Notes under the pieces: generated by a model
Seen by the model: the letters and a program-made list of their open reading frames with translations, nothing else
The model's database searches: none
Told to the model about the DNA's origin: nothing
Translations under genes and position numbers: made by a program
NCBI GenBank assembly: GCA_937915865.1
Contig: CALGIG010000045.1
Location: 62,001-126,000 of the forward strand
Origin: an uncultured Prolixibacteraceae bacterium
GTDB taxonomy: Bacteria > Bacteroidota > Bacteroidia > Bacteroidales > Prolixibacteraceae
Reading direction: 5' to 3'
DNA length: 64,000 bases
Shown here: positions 1 to 9,000 of the stretch, piece by piece
How positions within the stretch are numbered: position 1 is the first letter of the stretch
Layout: every line of letters begins with the position of its first letter

Positions 1-20
1 AAGAAGGAGCAGAAACTTTC

Positions 21-503
21 TCATAACTTAACGAATTTAAACGTACGTCCATTTACATTCAGCAGATAAAGTCCGCTTTGTAAAAAACTAACATCGATTG
101 ATTTTTCACCTGAACTTATTTGTGTATTCAGTATCAAGGATCCGGTTATTCTGTAAATAGATACCTGGTACGTTGTTTCAGGTGCATTTTGAATGTAAAT
201 GATGTCGCTAACCGGATTTGGATAAACTTTCATACTAACGGTTTCCGGCAAACTAAGTTCATCTACCCCAGTTACTGCTGATTTAAACGACAGTTTACTA
301 ATATTGCTCAAACTGTAAGTTTCAACTGGTCCAGACAGATAATTGATTAGCAGATTATTATTTGAGAAAGTAAACCGCTCAAGAGTTGAAAGCGATTTTG
401 CAGTTGTACTTCCATCTTTTGTTTTAATGTACAGGCTTTGAGCTTTAACCGATGCCAATACTACAAACAAAAGAAAAATTAATAGGGTAAATTTCTTCAA
501 CAT
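21..503 (-). CDS. Short secreted protein with type IX secretion sorting domain
   Basis: A 160-residue protein. The start is placed at the ATG at 503 because a clear signal peptide (MLKKFTLLIFLLFVVLASVKA) begins there, and a purine-rich AAAGGATTG lies just upstream; the frame stays open to 572 without adding anything signal-like. The C-terminal ~75 residues (from VYPNPVSD through GLYLLNVNG to FKFVKL) are a classic Por-secretion/T9SS type A sorting domain, which sends the protein through the type IX system for release or surface attachment. The middle ~65 residues (IKTKDGSTTAKSLSTLERF and following) look like the small beta-rich module often placed before such tails; no enzyme domain is visible. 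The family is known as cargo, but the role of this protein is unknown. Confidence 0.8.
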   Translation of the reverse strand: MLKKFTLLIFLLFVVLASVKAQSLYIKTKDGSTTAKSLSTLERFTFSNNNLLINYLSGPVETYSLSNISKLSFKSAVTGVDELSLPETVSMKVYPNPVSDIIYIQNAPETTYQVSIYRITGSLILNTQISSGEKSIDVSFLQSGLYLLNVNGRTFKFVKL

Positions 504-671
504 ATCAATCCTTTTGTGATTTGACAAAACATCTTTCATACAAACAGGTGTCTTTTTAATTATGGACAACACTATTCCGCATGAATTTTTATTTACCCTA
601 ATTTTTTATGTATTTTTTTTGAAATATTTCAGAAATAAATAATCAAAGATTTACAAATGAGTTAAAGCACA

Positions 672-1184
672 CTAACCTTTATCCCTTTCCGATTGAAGAT
701 TCTCCCAAATATCAAGGATATGGGTTTCGCCATCGAAATAGCTTTTATTATCTTCTTTACTGAATATTTCGAAAGAAGGAGCCATTAATATCTTTCCTGA
801 ATCGGGATAATCGCACACATCGTAGCCGATGAATGTTCGAATATCCAAATACATACAAGGTTCATCGGTATGATTGTAAAGCTGATGAGCTCCACTTTCA
901 CCCATTTCGAAGAAAATCAGGTCTCCTTTACTTACAACCGACAATCCTTCAGGCGTTCGCAAAGTCATCGTTCCTGAAAGCACCATAAAAAGCTCTTCGG
1001 CAAACCTATGCGAATGATATGGCGCTGAAAATTGTCCCGGATTGAGTTGCCGCAAATCAAAATTCAGATTTTGCGGTTTCAACCCTTTTTTGAATCGCGA
1101 CACATCAGTCATTAACCGGTAATTGTCTATTTTGTTTCTATCTTCCTGAAAATCTCTGTCGGCTGATTTGAATACAGTTGCCAT
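672..1184 (-). CDS. Cupin-domain protein
   Basis: 170 residues, a single cupin barrel. The first cupin motif is visible as PYHSHRFAEELFMVLSGTMTL, with His57, His59 and Glu63/Glu64 as likely metal ligands. The second motif supplies His100 in ESGAHQLYNHT. The length is normal for a stand-alone cupin. No signal peptide or membrane segment is seen, so it should be cytoplasmic. Such proteins are small-molecule isomerases, dioxygenases or binding proteins, and the substrate cannot be read from sequence. It stands alone, with 70 nt separating it from the next minus-strand gene. Confidence 0.8.
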   Translation of the reverse strand: MATVFKSADRDFQEDRNKIDNYRLMTDVSRFKKGLKPQNLNFDLRQLNPGQFSAPYHSHRFAEELFMVLSGTMTLRTPEGLSVVSKGDLIFFEMGESGAHQLYNHTDEPCMYLDIRTFIGYDVCDYPDSGKILMAPSFEIFSKEDNKSYFDGETHILDIWENLQSERDKG

Positions 1185-1253
1185 AATTTATTAGATCAAA
1201 TTTGTTATACAGATCATTGAATGATCAAATTGACAAAGTTTCAGCCAATTTGT

Positions 1254-1898
1254 TTATTCCATTCTGTTCGTTAAAACAACAGTTTCTGGAACAAGGTTAA
1301 TAAACAATTGAAGTTCTTTGTCGTCAAAACCTTTGTTGTAAACAGATGAATAAAGAAGTTGGATCAGACATTTAATTTCATTTCCTGAATAACAATTTCT
1401 TTCGGTACCCGGAATTGCCATCAAAATCATGGAGGTAGAACTTGTACCATCTAATGCTGGCAATATATAGGGTACTTTATTAAGGATAGAAGCGCCATTA
1501 TCAAGATAAAACCGAAGTCGATTTTTTCTGTCTTCGCAATTATCCCCTTCTGATGGATGTTCAATTTCCAAAATTAAATCTTTGCCCCAATTTATGGACA
1601 TTCGCTTTATTTCATTCATTAAAGCGGTACCAATCTTCTTATTACGCCAACGGTTATCAACAGCAAGATAATCGAGCAATGCAAAATTTGAATTTGCAAA
1701 GTTCCATAGAATTGCAAACCCAACCACACAACCTTCGGCTTTAGCAACAAGAAAAACAGACTTCCCTGTAACAATACGTTCTTCTATAACTTGGAGCGAT
1801 TGTCGCTCATTCGCCGGGAAAATATCGGTGTAAATAGTAATTACTTCCTTATAGTTTTCGCAGTTTGTATGGGCTAGCAAACAAAATTCGGGATTCAT
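1254..1898 (-). CDS. GNAT-family N-acetyltransferase
   Basis: A 214-residue protein using the ATG at 1898. The frame can be extended to a TTG at 1922, but that abuts the stop of the upstream gene and adds nothing conserved. The acetyl-CoA binding core is visible as DYLAVDNRWRNKKIGTALMNEI, the beta4-alpha3 region of the GNAT fold, where a basic/Gly loop binds the pyrophosphate. Upstream strands (KSVFLVAKAEGCVVGFAIL) and a later LRFYLDNGA segment also fit the fold. It should transfer an acetyl group to an unknown amine. It follows the zinc-ribbon gene closely, probably in one transcript. Confidence 0.8.
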   Translation of the reverse strand: MNPEFCLLAHTNCENYKEVITIYTDIFPANERQSLQVIEERIVTGKSVFLVAKAEGCVVGFAILWNFANSNFALLDYLAVDNRWRNKKIGTALMNEIKRMSINWGKDLILEIEHPSEGDNCEDRKNRLRFYLDNGASILNKVPYILPALDGTSSTSMILMAIPGTERNCYSGNEIKCLIQLLYSSVYNKGFDDKELQLFINLVPETVVLTNRME

Positions 1899-1922
1899 TT
1901 TACAGGTTATATGCCTTGACAA

Positions 1923-2228
1923 TTATTCAAGAGGCGTAAAAAACTCAACTTTTCCACATTTCGGACAAATGTATAAATCGAAAGTTTCCCTATTCTCAAA
2001 CAATTCGAATAAATTACCTAAGGCGCCCAAACGAGTCCCTTCATGAAACCTGAAATTTCCAGAGAAAATCATTTGTATATCACCACACCGTAAACATTTT
2101 AGCGTACGGGTGCTTTGTGATAATTCATTAATATCAATTACACGTTCTTCAGTAAGGCTGTAATTACAGTTCCAACACAATTCAAAATTATCTTCCAATT
2201 CGGCCTTGCAATTCGGACAATTCTTCAC
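1923..2228 (-). CDS. Small double zinc-ribbon protein
   Basis: 101 residues starting at a GTG (2228). Four CxxC knuckles are visible: CPNC and CWNC in the N-terminal ribbon, then CLRC and CPKC in a second ribbon, so the protein should bind two zinc ions. The middle (FHEGTRLGALGNLFELFE) is not a known catalytic motif. Proteins of this kind in Bacteroidota are uncharacterised. It sits between a membrane protein gene (22 nt upstream) and a GNAT gene (24 nt downstream), so co-transcription is likely. Confidence 0.7.
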   Translation of the reverse strand: MKNCPNCKAELEDNFELCWNCNYSLTEERVIDINELSQSTRTLKCLRCGDIQMIFSGNFRFHEGTRLGALGNLFELFENRETFDLYICPKCGKVEFFTPLE

Positions 2229-2250
2229 TGGGGTATTTTTGAAATTTTCG

Positions 2251-2850
2251 TTAATTCAAAAGTAACCCGTCAGCAGGTTGGTGCCCTGTGATTGCAGCGC
2301 TCCATAATGCCAGAAAAAACAAAGGAATTAAGATCAAAAGCACAATCATCAACGCTTTCTGGTAGTTTTTACGGTAATAAGTTATTCCTTTACCAATGTA
2401 CGCATTCCAATAATACGAATTAAGCACCATTGATCCGATGATAGCAAGCGCTACTGTTCCAGGTAAACCAATCTTAACAACATACAAAAAATATGAAGAT
2501 AAGAAGGTGTAAATTACCGAAAAAGCTAAAACATGCGGAATGCCATCTTTACGGTCAACTTCCTTCAGGTTCCGGGCAAGTAAAATCCCGCCAGCAATAA
2601 CCGAGAACAAGACAGAGAATACATAAATAACTTTATCTGAATACAAAGTAGGAGTTTTATCTATATCGTCTAAACTGGGATCGTTACTAATCTCAGCTAT
2701 TGTTTTAAATCGATAGATAAACTCATCCCTTGGAGTCGGATTTTCAAATTCAGGATCTATTTCTTCTCTCATTTCTTCGTCGATATCCAGGATATCGTCA
2801 TCTTCTGTAATCGGTTTTTCTTCATTTGGTTTTTTTTCAAAATTATTCAT
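2251..2850 (-). CDS. Hypothetical membrane protein with acidic N-terminus
   Basis: 199 residues. The first ~70 residues are hydrophilic and strongly acidic (EDDDILDIDEEMREEIDPEFE). Four likely transmembrane helices follow: IYVFSVLFSVIAGGILLA, VLAFSVIYTFLSSYFLYVV, TVALAIIGSMVLNSYYW and ALMIVLLILIPLFFLALW. No family was recognised. It begins 42 nt after the nucleotidyltransferase gene and is followed closely by the zinc-ribbon gene, so these genes may form a small operon. Function unknown. Confidence 0.65.
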   Translation of the reverse strand: MNNFEKKPNEEKPITEDDDILDIDEEMREEIDPEFENPTPRDEFIYRFKTIAEISNDPSLDDIDKTPTLYSDKVIYVFSVLFSVIAGGILLARNLKEVDRKDGIPHVLAFSVIYTFLSSYFLYVVKIGLPGTVALAIIGSMVLNSYYWNAYIGKGITYYRKNYQKALMIVLLILIPLFFLALWSAAITGHQPADGLLLN

Positions 2851-2892
2851 GTCACAATTATTCCTTTTATTCCCCTATATTTATTGGTGACA

Positions 2893-3681
2893 CTACTTAG
2901 TAACCTGTGCAGCAATATTTTCAAAATATGCTACACATTTTTCCTCTGTGGTCGACCGCAAGTTAATTTTTTTATCGAAGATAACCAGACGCAACAAACG
3001 GTAAATTTCAATAGTTTTTCTTAAAGCCTCAACAATCGATTCAAGTGAGTATTCCGGAATGGTTTTTTTAAGCAATTCTATCTCATTTTTCGGAAAATTT
3101 TGCTCAATTTTTCGCATTCCCCGTGGTAACTGACTATTCTTGATCTGCATCATAGGCGCCAAAACCATTACACGCATGGCCGAAATAGAATCGATGGTTT
3201 CAAACAACTCTCCTCTTCCTATTTTTAAAGAGCTATAATGAATCCATGTCCAGAATCGATCTTCAATCCATTGATAGTTTAATTCAGGCCAGGCTGAAGC
3301 CGTACTTTCAATAACTTGAGATAATGTACCATCACGATCCCATAAAACAACCGGATTTTCAACTCGTTGTTTTAGTTCTTCAATTGTAATAAATTTAATA
3401 TCAACATGTAATAATGGATTATCATACATACAAATTAAAAGGCGTTTTTCGCCAACATGTTCACCAGTAAAGGCATTCAGCAGTGTGCCAAACTGCGAAG
3501 CATAATAATACATTTGGTCAAAACTACCGGAAACCAGTTTTTCGGTTACCAGCACAAGGTCGATGTCTGAAAATTCGTCGATCTGGTTATCTATCCATGA
3601 TCCGCCGGCAGCCAATCCAAGAATAGAAGCATCAGCTTTTGCTATTTCAATAGCTTTATTTACAAATTCATGATGCATCAT
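2893..3681 (-). CDS. Nucleotidyltransferase-domain protein (pol-beta superfamily)
   Basis: 262 residues. Near the N-terminus a GGSW motif (residues 26-29) is followed by DxD at Asp39/Asp41 (FSDIDLVLV), the signature of the DNA-polymerase-beta-like nucleotidyltransferases. The length and the helical C-terminal half (about residues 140-255) match aminoglycoside 6-adenylyltransferase-like proteins. These transfer a nucleotide to a small molecule or protein. A resistance role cannot be claimed from sequence alone. Two ATGs stand in tandem at the start (3681 and 3678). Cytoplasmic. Confidence 0.7.
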   Translation of the reverse strand: MMHHEFVNKAIEIAKADASILGLAAGGSWIDNQIDEFSDIDLVLVTEKLVSGSFDQMYYYASQFGTLLNAFTGEHVGEKRLLICMYDNPLLHVDIKFITIEELKQRVENPVVLWDRDGTLSQVIESTASAWPELNYQWIEDRFWTWIHYSSLKIGRGELFETIDSISAMRVMVLAPMMQIKNSQLPRGMRKIEQNFPKNEIELLKKTIPEYSLESIVEALRKTIEIYRLLRLVIFDKKINLRSTTEEKCVAYFENIAAQVTK

Positions 3682-3803
3682 ATCACTTACAGTTTATTGT
3701 TTTACAATTAACTATCTCCTACTCCTCTTCTGTTTATATCTTTTAGACTTCCCCTTAAATTGTTGCTCATGGTTTTTCAGAAAAATAAAACTTCTCACTA
3801 GTT

Positions 3804-4253
3804 TTATTTCAGTATCATGGCCATTGGTACTGCAATAACAATCATTAGCGCATAAAGAGATAAAACTACAATAGTAAAAATACCAGTAAATTTCAACAAC
3901 GATTTCAGGTTACCAAATGCCGAAGTGTATTGTTCTTCGTCGTTGTTTTCAACGGCTTGTTTTGCTTCAGTGGAGAACCGGTACAAGTAAGTTATTGGGA
4001 TAAAATTTATACCGGTAAACAAAAGGTAAAACAATCCGAGCAGCATCGATGGAAATTTCGTCCCTGTTGCCTTGCTTAGCTCCGACATTCCAAACATTAT
4101 TACGAATGCAAACAATACCATTAATCCCATGAATACATACCCTACTATTGCGAGGAATTTTCCCCATTTGGCGGATTCCAAAATGTAAGATTCTATAGTT
4201 TCATTTCCCATTACCAGCTTCTCCGGTGCAGGTGTGCTGTTAAGTTCTTCCAT
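3804..4253 (-). CDS. DUF5362-like membrane protein
   Basis: 149 residues. A ~28-residue hydrophilic head precedes an amphipathic stretch (ESAKWGKFLAIVGYVFMG) and three or four transmembrane helices (VGYVFMGLMVLFAFVIMFG, LLGLFYLLFTGINFIPITYLY, FTGIFTIVVLSLYALMIVI). The layout, with TKFPSMLLGLFYLL and FSTEAKQAVENNDEEQ between helices, resembles the DUF5362 family found across Bacteroidota; function unknown. It is flanked by ~120 nt and ~245 nt of non-coding DNA and seems to be transcribed alone. Confidence 0.65.
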   Translation of the reverse strand: MEELNSTPAPEKLVMGNETIESYILESAKWGKFLAIVGYVFMGLMVLFAFVIMFGMSELSKATGTKFPSMLLGLFYLLFTGINFIPITYLYRFSTEAKQAVENNDEEQYTSAFGNLKSLLKFTGIFTIVVLSLYALMIVIAVPMAMILK

Positions 4254-4498
4254 GTTATTAGTTTTTAATTTATTTTATCAGTATTTCATACAAATCAGAT
4301 GATTACTGTGCATCTACCATTTTAACAAAACTCAATTTTTAAATATTATTATTAAAACAGTGATTAAAAATATTTAGGGAGAAAAAGTAATCCAGCCTTG
4401 CTCATTTCGGCCTATTGAGAAATAAGCAATCTCCATAATTGTTTAGTTTCAACCCAAATTAATTTCTGACAGAATCACAGAACACTTCATAAAAAGCA

Positions 4499-5077
4499 CT
4501 ACTTATTAAATCCTATACCACTACTACTTGGTTTTCCAAGTAAATTTTCTTTCAAACCAAGAAATTCTTCTTCCGACAAATAATCGGCATTCTTTAACCA
4601 AATTAAGTTATTCAATTGACCTTCGACAGGCAAATCTCTATCAATCTTACCGTATTTCGAAATAAGATAATTCCGTTTAGTTGTTTTTAATGTTTCAATA
4701 AACTCCTCCACCGTTTTTTTATCAGGGTTATCGGCATAAACAGGTATAACCCTTTCTCCATGAACATATAAATTTACCATTTCCTTAGTCGTCAATTTCA
4801 GAATAACCAAAAACACAGCAGATACAGCCAGACAAACTAAAAATCCTACGAATGATCCTCCAAGCAAAGTAAAAATACCTACTAAACCAAAAACCGAAGA
4901 AAAGAAAAGCCATCCTGTTTCTTTCTTTATTGTTCGGGTCATTCGACTCGAAATGTCTTCATAATTAAATTCTTCTTCGAATTTTTCAGAAAACGACTTC
5001 AACGAAACCAACAATCCTTTTTCTTTTATCTCAAAACAATTGAGAGTAAAATTTCTTTTCTGAACAAGTAATTTCAT
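4499..5077 (-). CDS. Hypothetical membrane protein with SHOCT-like tail
   Basis: 192 residues. An N-terminal ~50-residue beta-rich stretch is followed by two transmembrane helices (WLFFSSVFGLVGIFTLLGG and VGFLVCLAVSAVFLVILKL), then a cytoplasmic segment rich in basic and acidic residues. The end (NNLIWLKNADYLSEEEFLGLKENLL) resembles the short C-terminal SHOCT helix pair, a common oligomerisation appendage. Arrangement and length suggest a PH-like membrane-anchored protein, but no catalytic motif is visible and function is unknown. Confidence 0.6.
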   Translation of the reverse strand: MKLLVQKRNFTLNCFEIKEKGLLVSLKSFSEKFEEEFNYEDISSRMTRTIKKETGWLFFSSVFGLVGIFTLLGGSFVGFLVCLAVSAVFLVILKLTTKEMVNLYVHGERVIPVYADNPDKKTVEEFIETLKTTKRNYLISKYGKIDRDLPVEGQLNNLIWLKNADYLSEEEFLGLKENLLGKPSSSGIGFNK

Positions 5078-6032
5078 GTGTAAAAATTTTTGTTTAGCGC
5101 CTTAAAATCTGCGCATTAACATTTTACAATCCAACGCATGGAATAGCCATTTATATATTTACGATTGGCCAGAACTGGCACACTCGACTATTTCCCATTC
5201 GTACAAATTTTAGTTTAATGTCTTAAAACTTATTCTTTATCACTGTTGTCCGGTTAAAATTCTCATAGTTATCCGTAAACTAATAAATTTAAAGGCATTT
5301 CGGAAGATTACACCACTACGTGGCTTACATTTTCATCTTGCCAATTTTCTACAAAGATAAAACAGCTACGCTGCAAACTTCATAGCAATACGATTGCTAA
5401 ATCTTTGTATTGCAATGACATCTGACAGAAACACTGAGCAACTTAGTTGCGACATCTTGTAATACCCCAGTTTCACCGGACAACAGTGTATTCAAATATA
5501 TAAAATTCTATGTGTTAAATAATAATGCTTTTATGAATTTCATTTAAACCTACTTAAAAAGATTAACCCATGTAGAATTAAGACCAGCCAACTATAAAAT
5601 CGAAGTAATGAACTACCTGGTTTATACCATTTTTTTTACTATTTAATAAAGTATGTGAGTAAAAAATACTGATAGTTTAGCTATTTGTAACAAAACCTTT
5701 TTTAACAGCCAAATTCATTTTCTTATCGAGTTTTTTCTAAAAGCAGATTAGCGTTTGTAAATATCAATCGATAGTCATTTAATCATGTATTGCCTATACC
5801 TTATCCATTTCTTTATCAAATTCTCTTAAAATATACAATATGAGAAACTTACCAGATTCCGAGATCCATATTTTTATAAAAATAAAGCTTGTCTGATTTT
5901 ACCTTAAATCAATCTCTCTACAATCATAATTCGATAAAAAATGACATTTATTTCAATACTAAAATTTCACTTTTTCAATTTATATTGTTAGCTTTCACTA
6001 GCCAAATCAAATCTATATAAACCAGATATATA
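5078..6032. other. Long gene-free region upstream of the PAS kinase
   Basis: About 950 bp without a convincing gene. It contains a 248-bp MITE-like element (5241-5488, listed separately) and is otherwise very AT-rich. I see no tRNA, no CRISPR repeat and no clear TAnnTTTG promoter that I would assign with confidence to the kinase gene starting at 6033. Confidence 0.6.
5241..5488. mobile_element. MITE-like element with 14-bp terminal inverted repeats
   Basis: The ends are perfect inverted repeats: CACTGTTGTCCGGT at 5241-5254 and ACCGGACAACAGTG at 5475-5488. The element is 248 bp and encodes no protein. The trinucleotide TAT lies immediately outside both ends (5238-5240 and 5489-5491), consistent with a 3-bp target duplication, though three bases in AT-rich DNA are weak proof. 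Internal short dyads around 5380-5425 (AGCAATACGATTGCT) could fold. It is best read as a non-autonomous element mobilised by an IS with matching ends located elsewhere; no such transposase is in this window. Confidence 0.6.
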
Positions 6033-9000
6033 ATGATCCTAGACCTAATTCAAAATGCTTCATTGCTGATAACATTAACTGTTTTTTATAGTTTACTTAC
6101 TCGATTTGGAAATCAAAATTCAATAATCTACAAAATACTTGGCGGGATATTATTTGGTACAATTGCGTTGGCTGCCATGAAAATGTCTGTCCATTATGAT
6201 AAAGGAATCATTTATGATGGACGTTCTATTGTTTTAACATTGGCAGGCCTGTTTGGAGGAGGTATTCCGGCAGTAATCTCAACAATGATAGCCGGAATAT
6301 ATCGTTTTTATATTGGAGGAGCCGGGGTTTGGGCTGGAACTACAACAATTGTTGCTTCAGCCAGTGTAGGATTACTTTTTCGTATATACCATGATCATAA
6401 ACCGGAATCACTTAGTATCAGCAGGCTATTTTTTATGGGTTTACTTACCCATATTTTGATGCTTTTTTGCCAACTTTTACTTCCCATGCCATCTGGCATT
6501 GAAACAATTCAGAAAATCTGGGGTCCCGTTTTGTTAGTATTTCCTCTTGCCACACTACTGATGGGACTTCTTTTGGCCACTGATCAAAAACGGTCAATCG
6601 CTGAAAAAGAATTAAAAAAGAGCGAATCTCTTTATAGGATTACGCTTCACAGCATTGGTGATGCAGTAATTACAACCGATTGTTTAGGAAAAGTGAGATT
6701 TATGAACGCTCAGGCCGAACACTTAACCGGATGGACCGAAAATGAAGCGATAGGTCAATCTATCGATAGTATATTCTTAATTTTTAGCGAAGATTCAGGC
6801 CTAAAAATGGAGTGCCCTGTCCAACGAATATTAAAAGAAGGCAAAGTTATCGGGTTGGCAAATCATACAACATTGCTTTCAAAAGACGGTAGAAAAACTC
6901 CAATAGCCGATAGCGGAGCACCAATTAAAGATGAACAAGGTAATATTTCTGGAGTAGTTCTTGTGTTTAGAGACCAGACTGAAGAAAGAACAATTTTATA
7001 TCAGCTCCATGAAAATAAAGAAAGATTTAAACGAGCCGTAGAAAATATACCTGATGCCGTTTTTATCTACGATCAAGATTTAAAAATTCAATTTGTTAAC
7101 GATAAGGTAGAAACTATTATCCAAGCGCTTAATTCAACTGTCATTGGTTTGTCTGATGTTGAAATCTGGCCTGTAGACTTTTATGAGGCATATTTCCCTG
7201 TTCTGAAGAAAACATTTGTCGCTAATAAAATCAATCAGATTAATTTATCACTGGATAACAGCAAAACTGGAAGAAAATTTCTCAACATAACTTGTATCCC
7301 ACTGACAGATGAATATGATAACGTGGTTGAAGTAATGTCAATAATGAACGACTATACCAAAAGTAAGTTAATTGAAGATGAACTCTTAGAACGTGAACGG
7401 CTATATCATAATTTAACAAATAATTCTCCAGTTGGAATTTTTAGAACGAGTCCTGATGGACAAACAACTTATGTCAATCCCCAATGGTGCAAATTAAGTG
7501 ATTTATCTTATGAAGCAGCATTAGGCTATGGCTGGTATAACGCAATTATGCCTGATGATATAGAATACCTGCAAAATGAATGGAATAAAACCATTCAAAA
7601 TCAAACGAAGTCTGTTACAGAATATCGTTTTAAAAAGAAGGATGGGTCCGTTGTTTGGGTATTAGGTGTTGCTGTACCAGAGTTTTCAATACATGGGGAA
7701 TTAATCGGTTATATTGGTACTATTACAGACATTTCAGATCGCAAAAAAGCCGAGGAAGACCTCCGTCAGTCAGAAGATAATTTTAGGCGTTCAATTGACG
7801 AATCACCTCTTGGAATACGAATTGTATCTGAAAATGGACATACTTTATATATCAATCAAGCATTATTCCATTTTTTTGGATTTGAAAATAGCAATGACTT
7901 TGACTTTAAAAAGATAGAAGAAAGATACTCTCAAAAAAGCCTTACGGAGCATGTTGAAAGGCGAGAAAAACGAAAAAGTGGAAAATTTGTAAACCCCGAA
8001 TATGATATTACTATTTTCCGGCCAAATAACGAAATAAGACATTTGCATGTCCTCAGAAAAACAATAATTTGGGACGGTAAATTACAATTCCTGGTAATTT
8101 ATCAAGACATTACCGAAAGAAAAAGGGTTGAAGAAGCATTAATTCAAAGTGAAGAATCGCTGAAGGAAGCGCAGGAGATTGCTCAAATGGGCGACTGGAA
8201 ATATGATATTATAAATAACGTTCACATCTGGTCGGAAAATTGTTATCGGTTGTTTGGCCTCGAACCTTATGAGATTACTCCTACTTACGAATATTTCAGG
8301 AGCCGAATTCATCCTGATGACCTGATATTGCTTGATAAAAATCGTTCTAAAATATTGGCTTGTCGTAAGCCAGTTGAAATGAAGATTCGCTTAATAATGC
8401 CCAATGGGCAAATTCGATGGATTCTAAATAAGATTATACCCGAATTTGAACAAGACAATCTGGTCAGACTGAGAGGTATTAATATTGACATTACCGAATT
8501 AACTATAACACTAGAGGCGCTTCAAAAAAGTGAAAAGAGCTACAAGAACCTGTTCAAAAATCACTCAGCAATTAAAATGATTATTAATCCTGAAACGGGA
8601 ATAATTATTGATGCTAATTCTGCCGCTGAAAATTTTTATGGATATTCCAAAAAGGAATTGCAGAAAATGAATTTTAAAGAAATTCTCGTTTTGGAAGAAA
8701 CTGACTTTTTTAAAGAACTATCAGACATAAAAAATGCACAAAAAAAACAAGCTGAATATTTTCATCGGGTTTCCGATGGAACTATTCGTAATGTTGAAGT
8801 ATTTACAAGTTTAATTGATTTTCAAGACAATAAGTACCTTCATTCAATTGTCTATGACATTACTGAAAAGAAAAAAGCCGAAAAATTACTACAACTACTA
8901 AGTCGGTCAACGAATCAAAGCCCCGTTAGTATAGTAATTACTGATCCCAATGGAATAATTGAGTATGTAAATCCTAAATTTACAGAAACCAGTGGTTATA

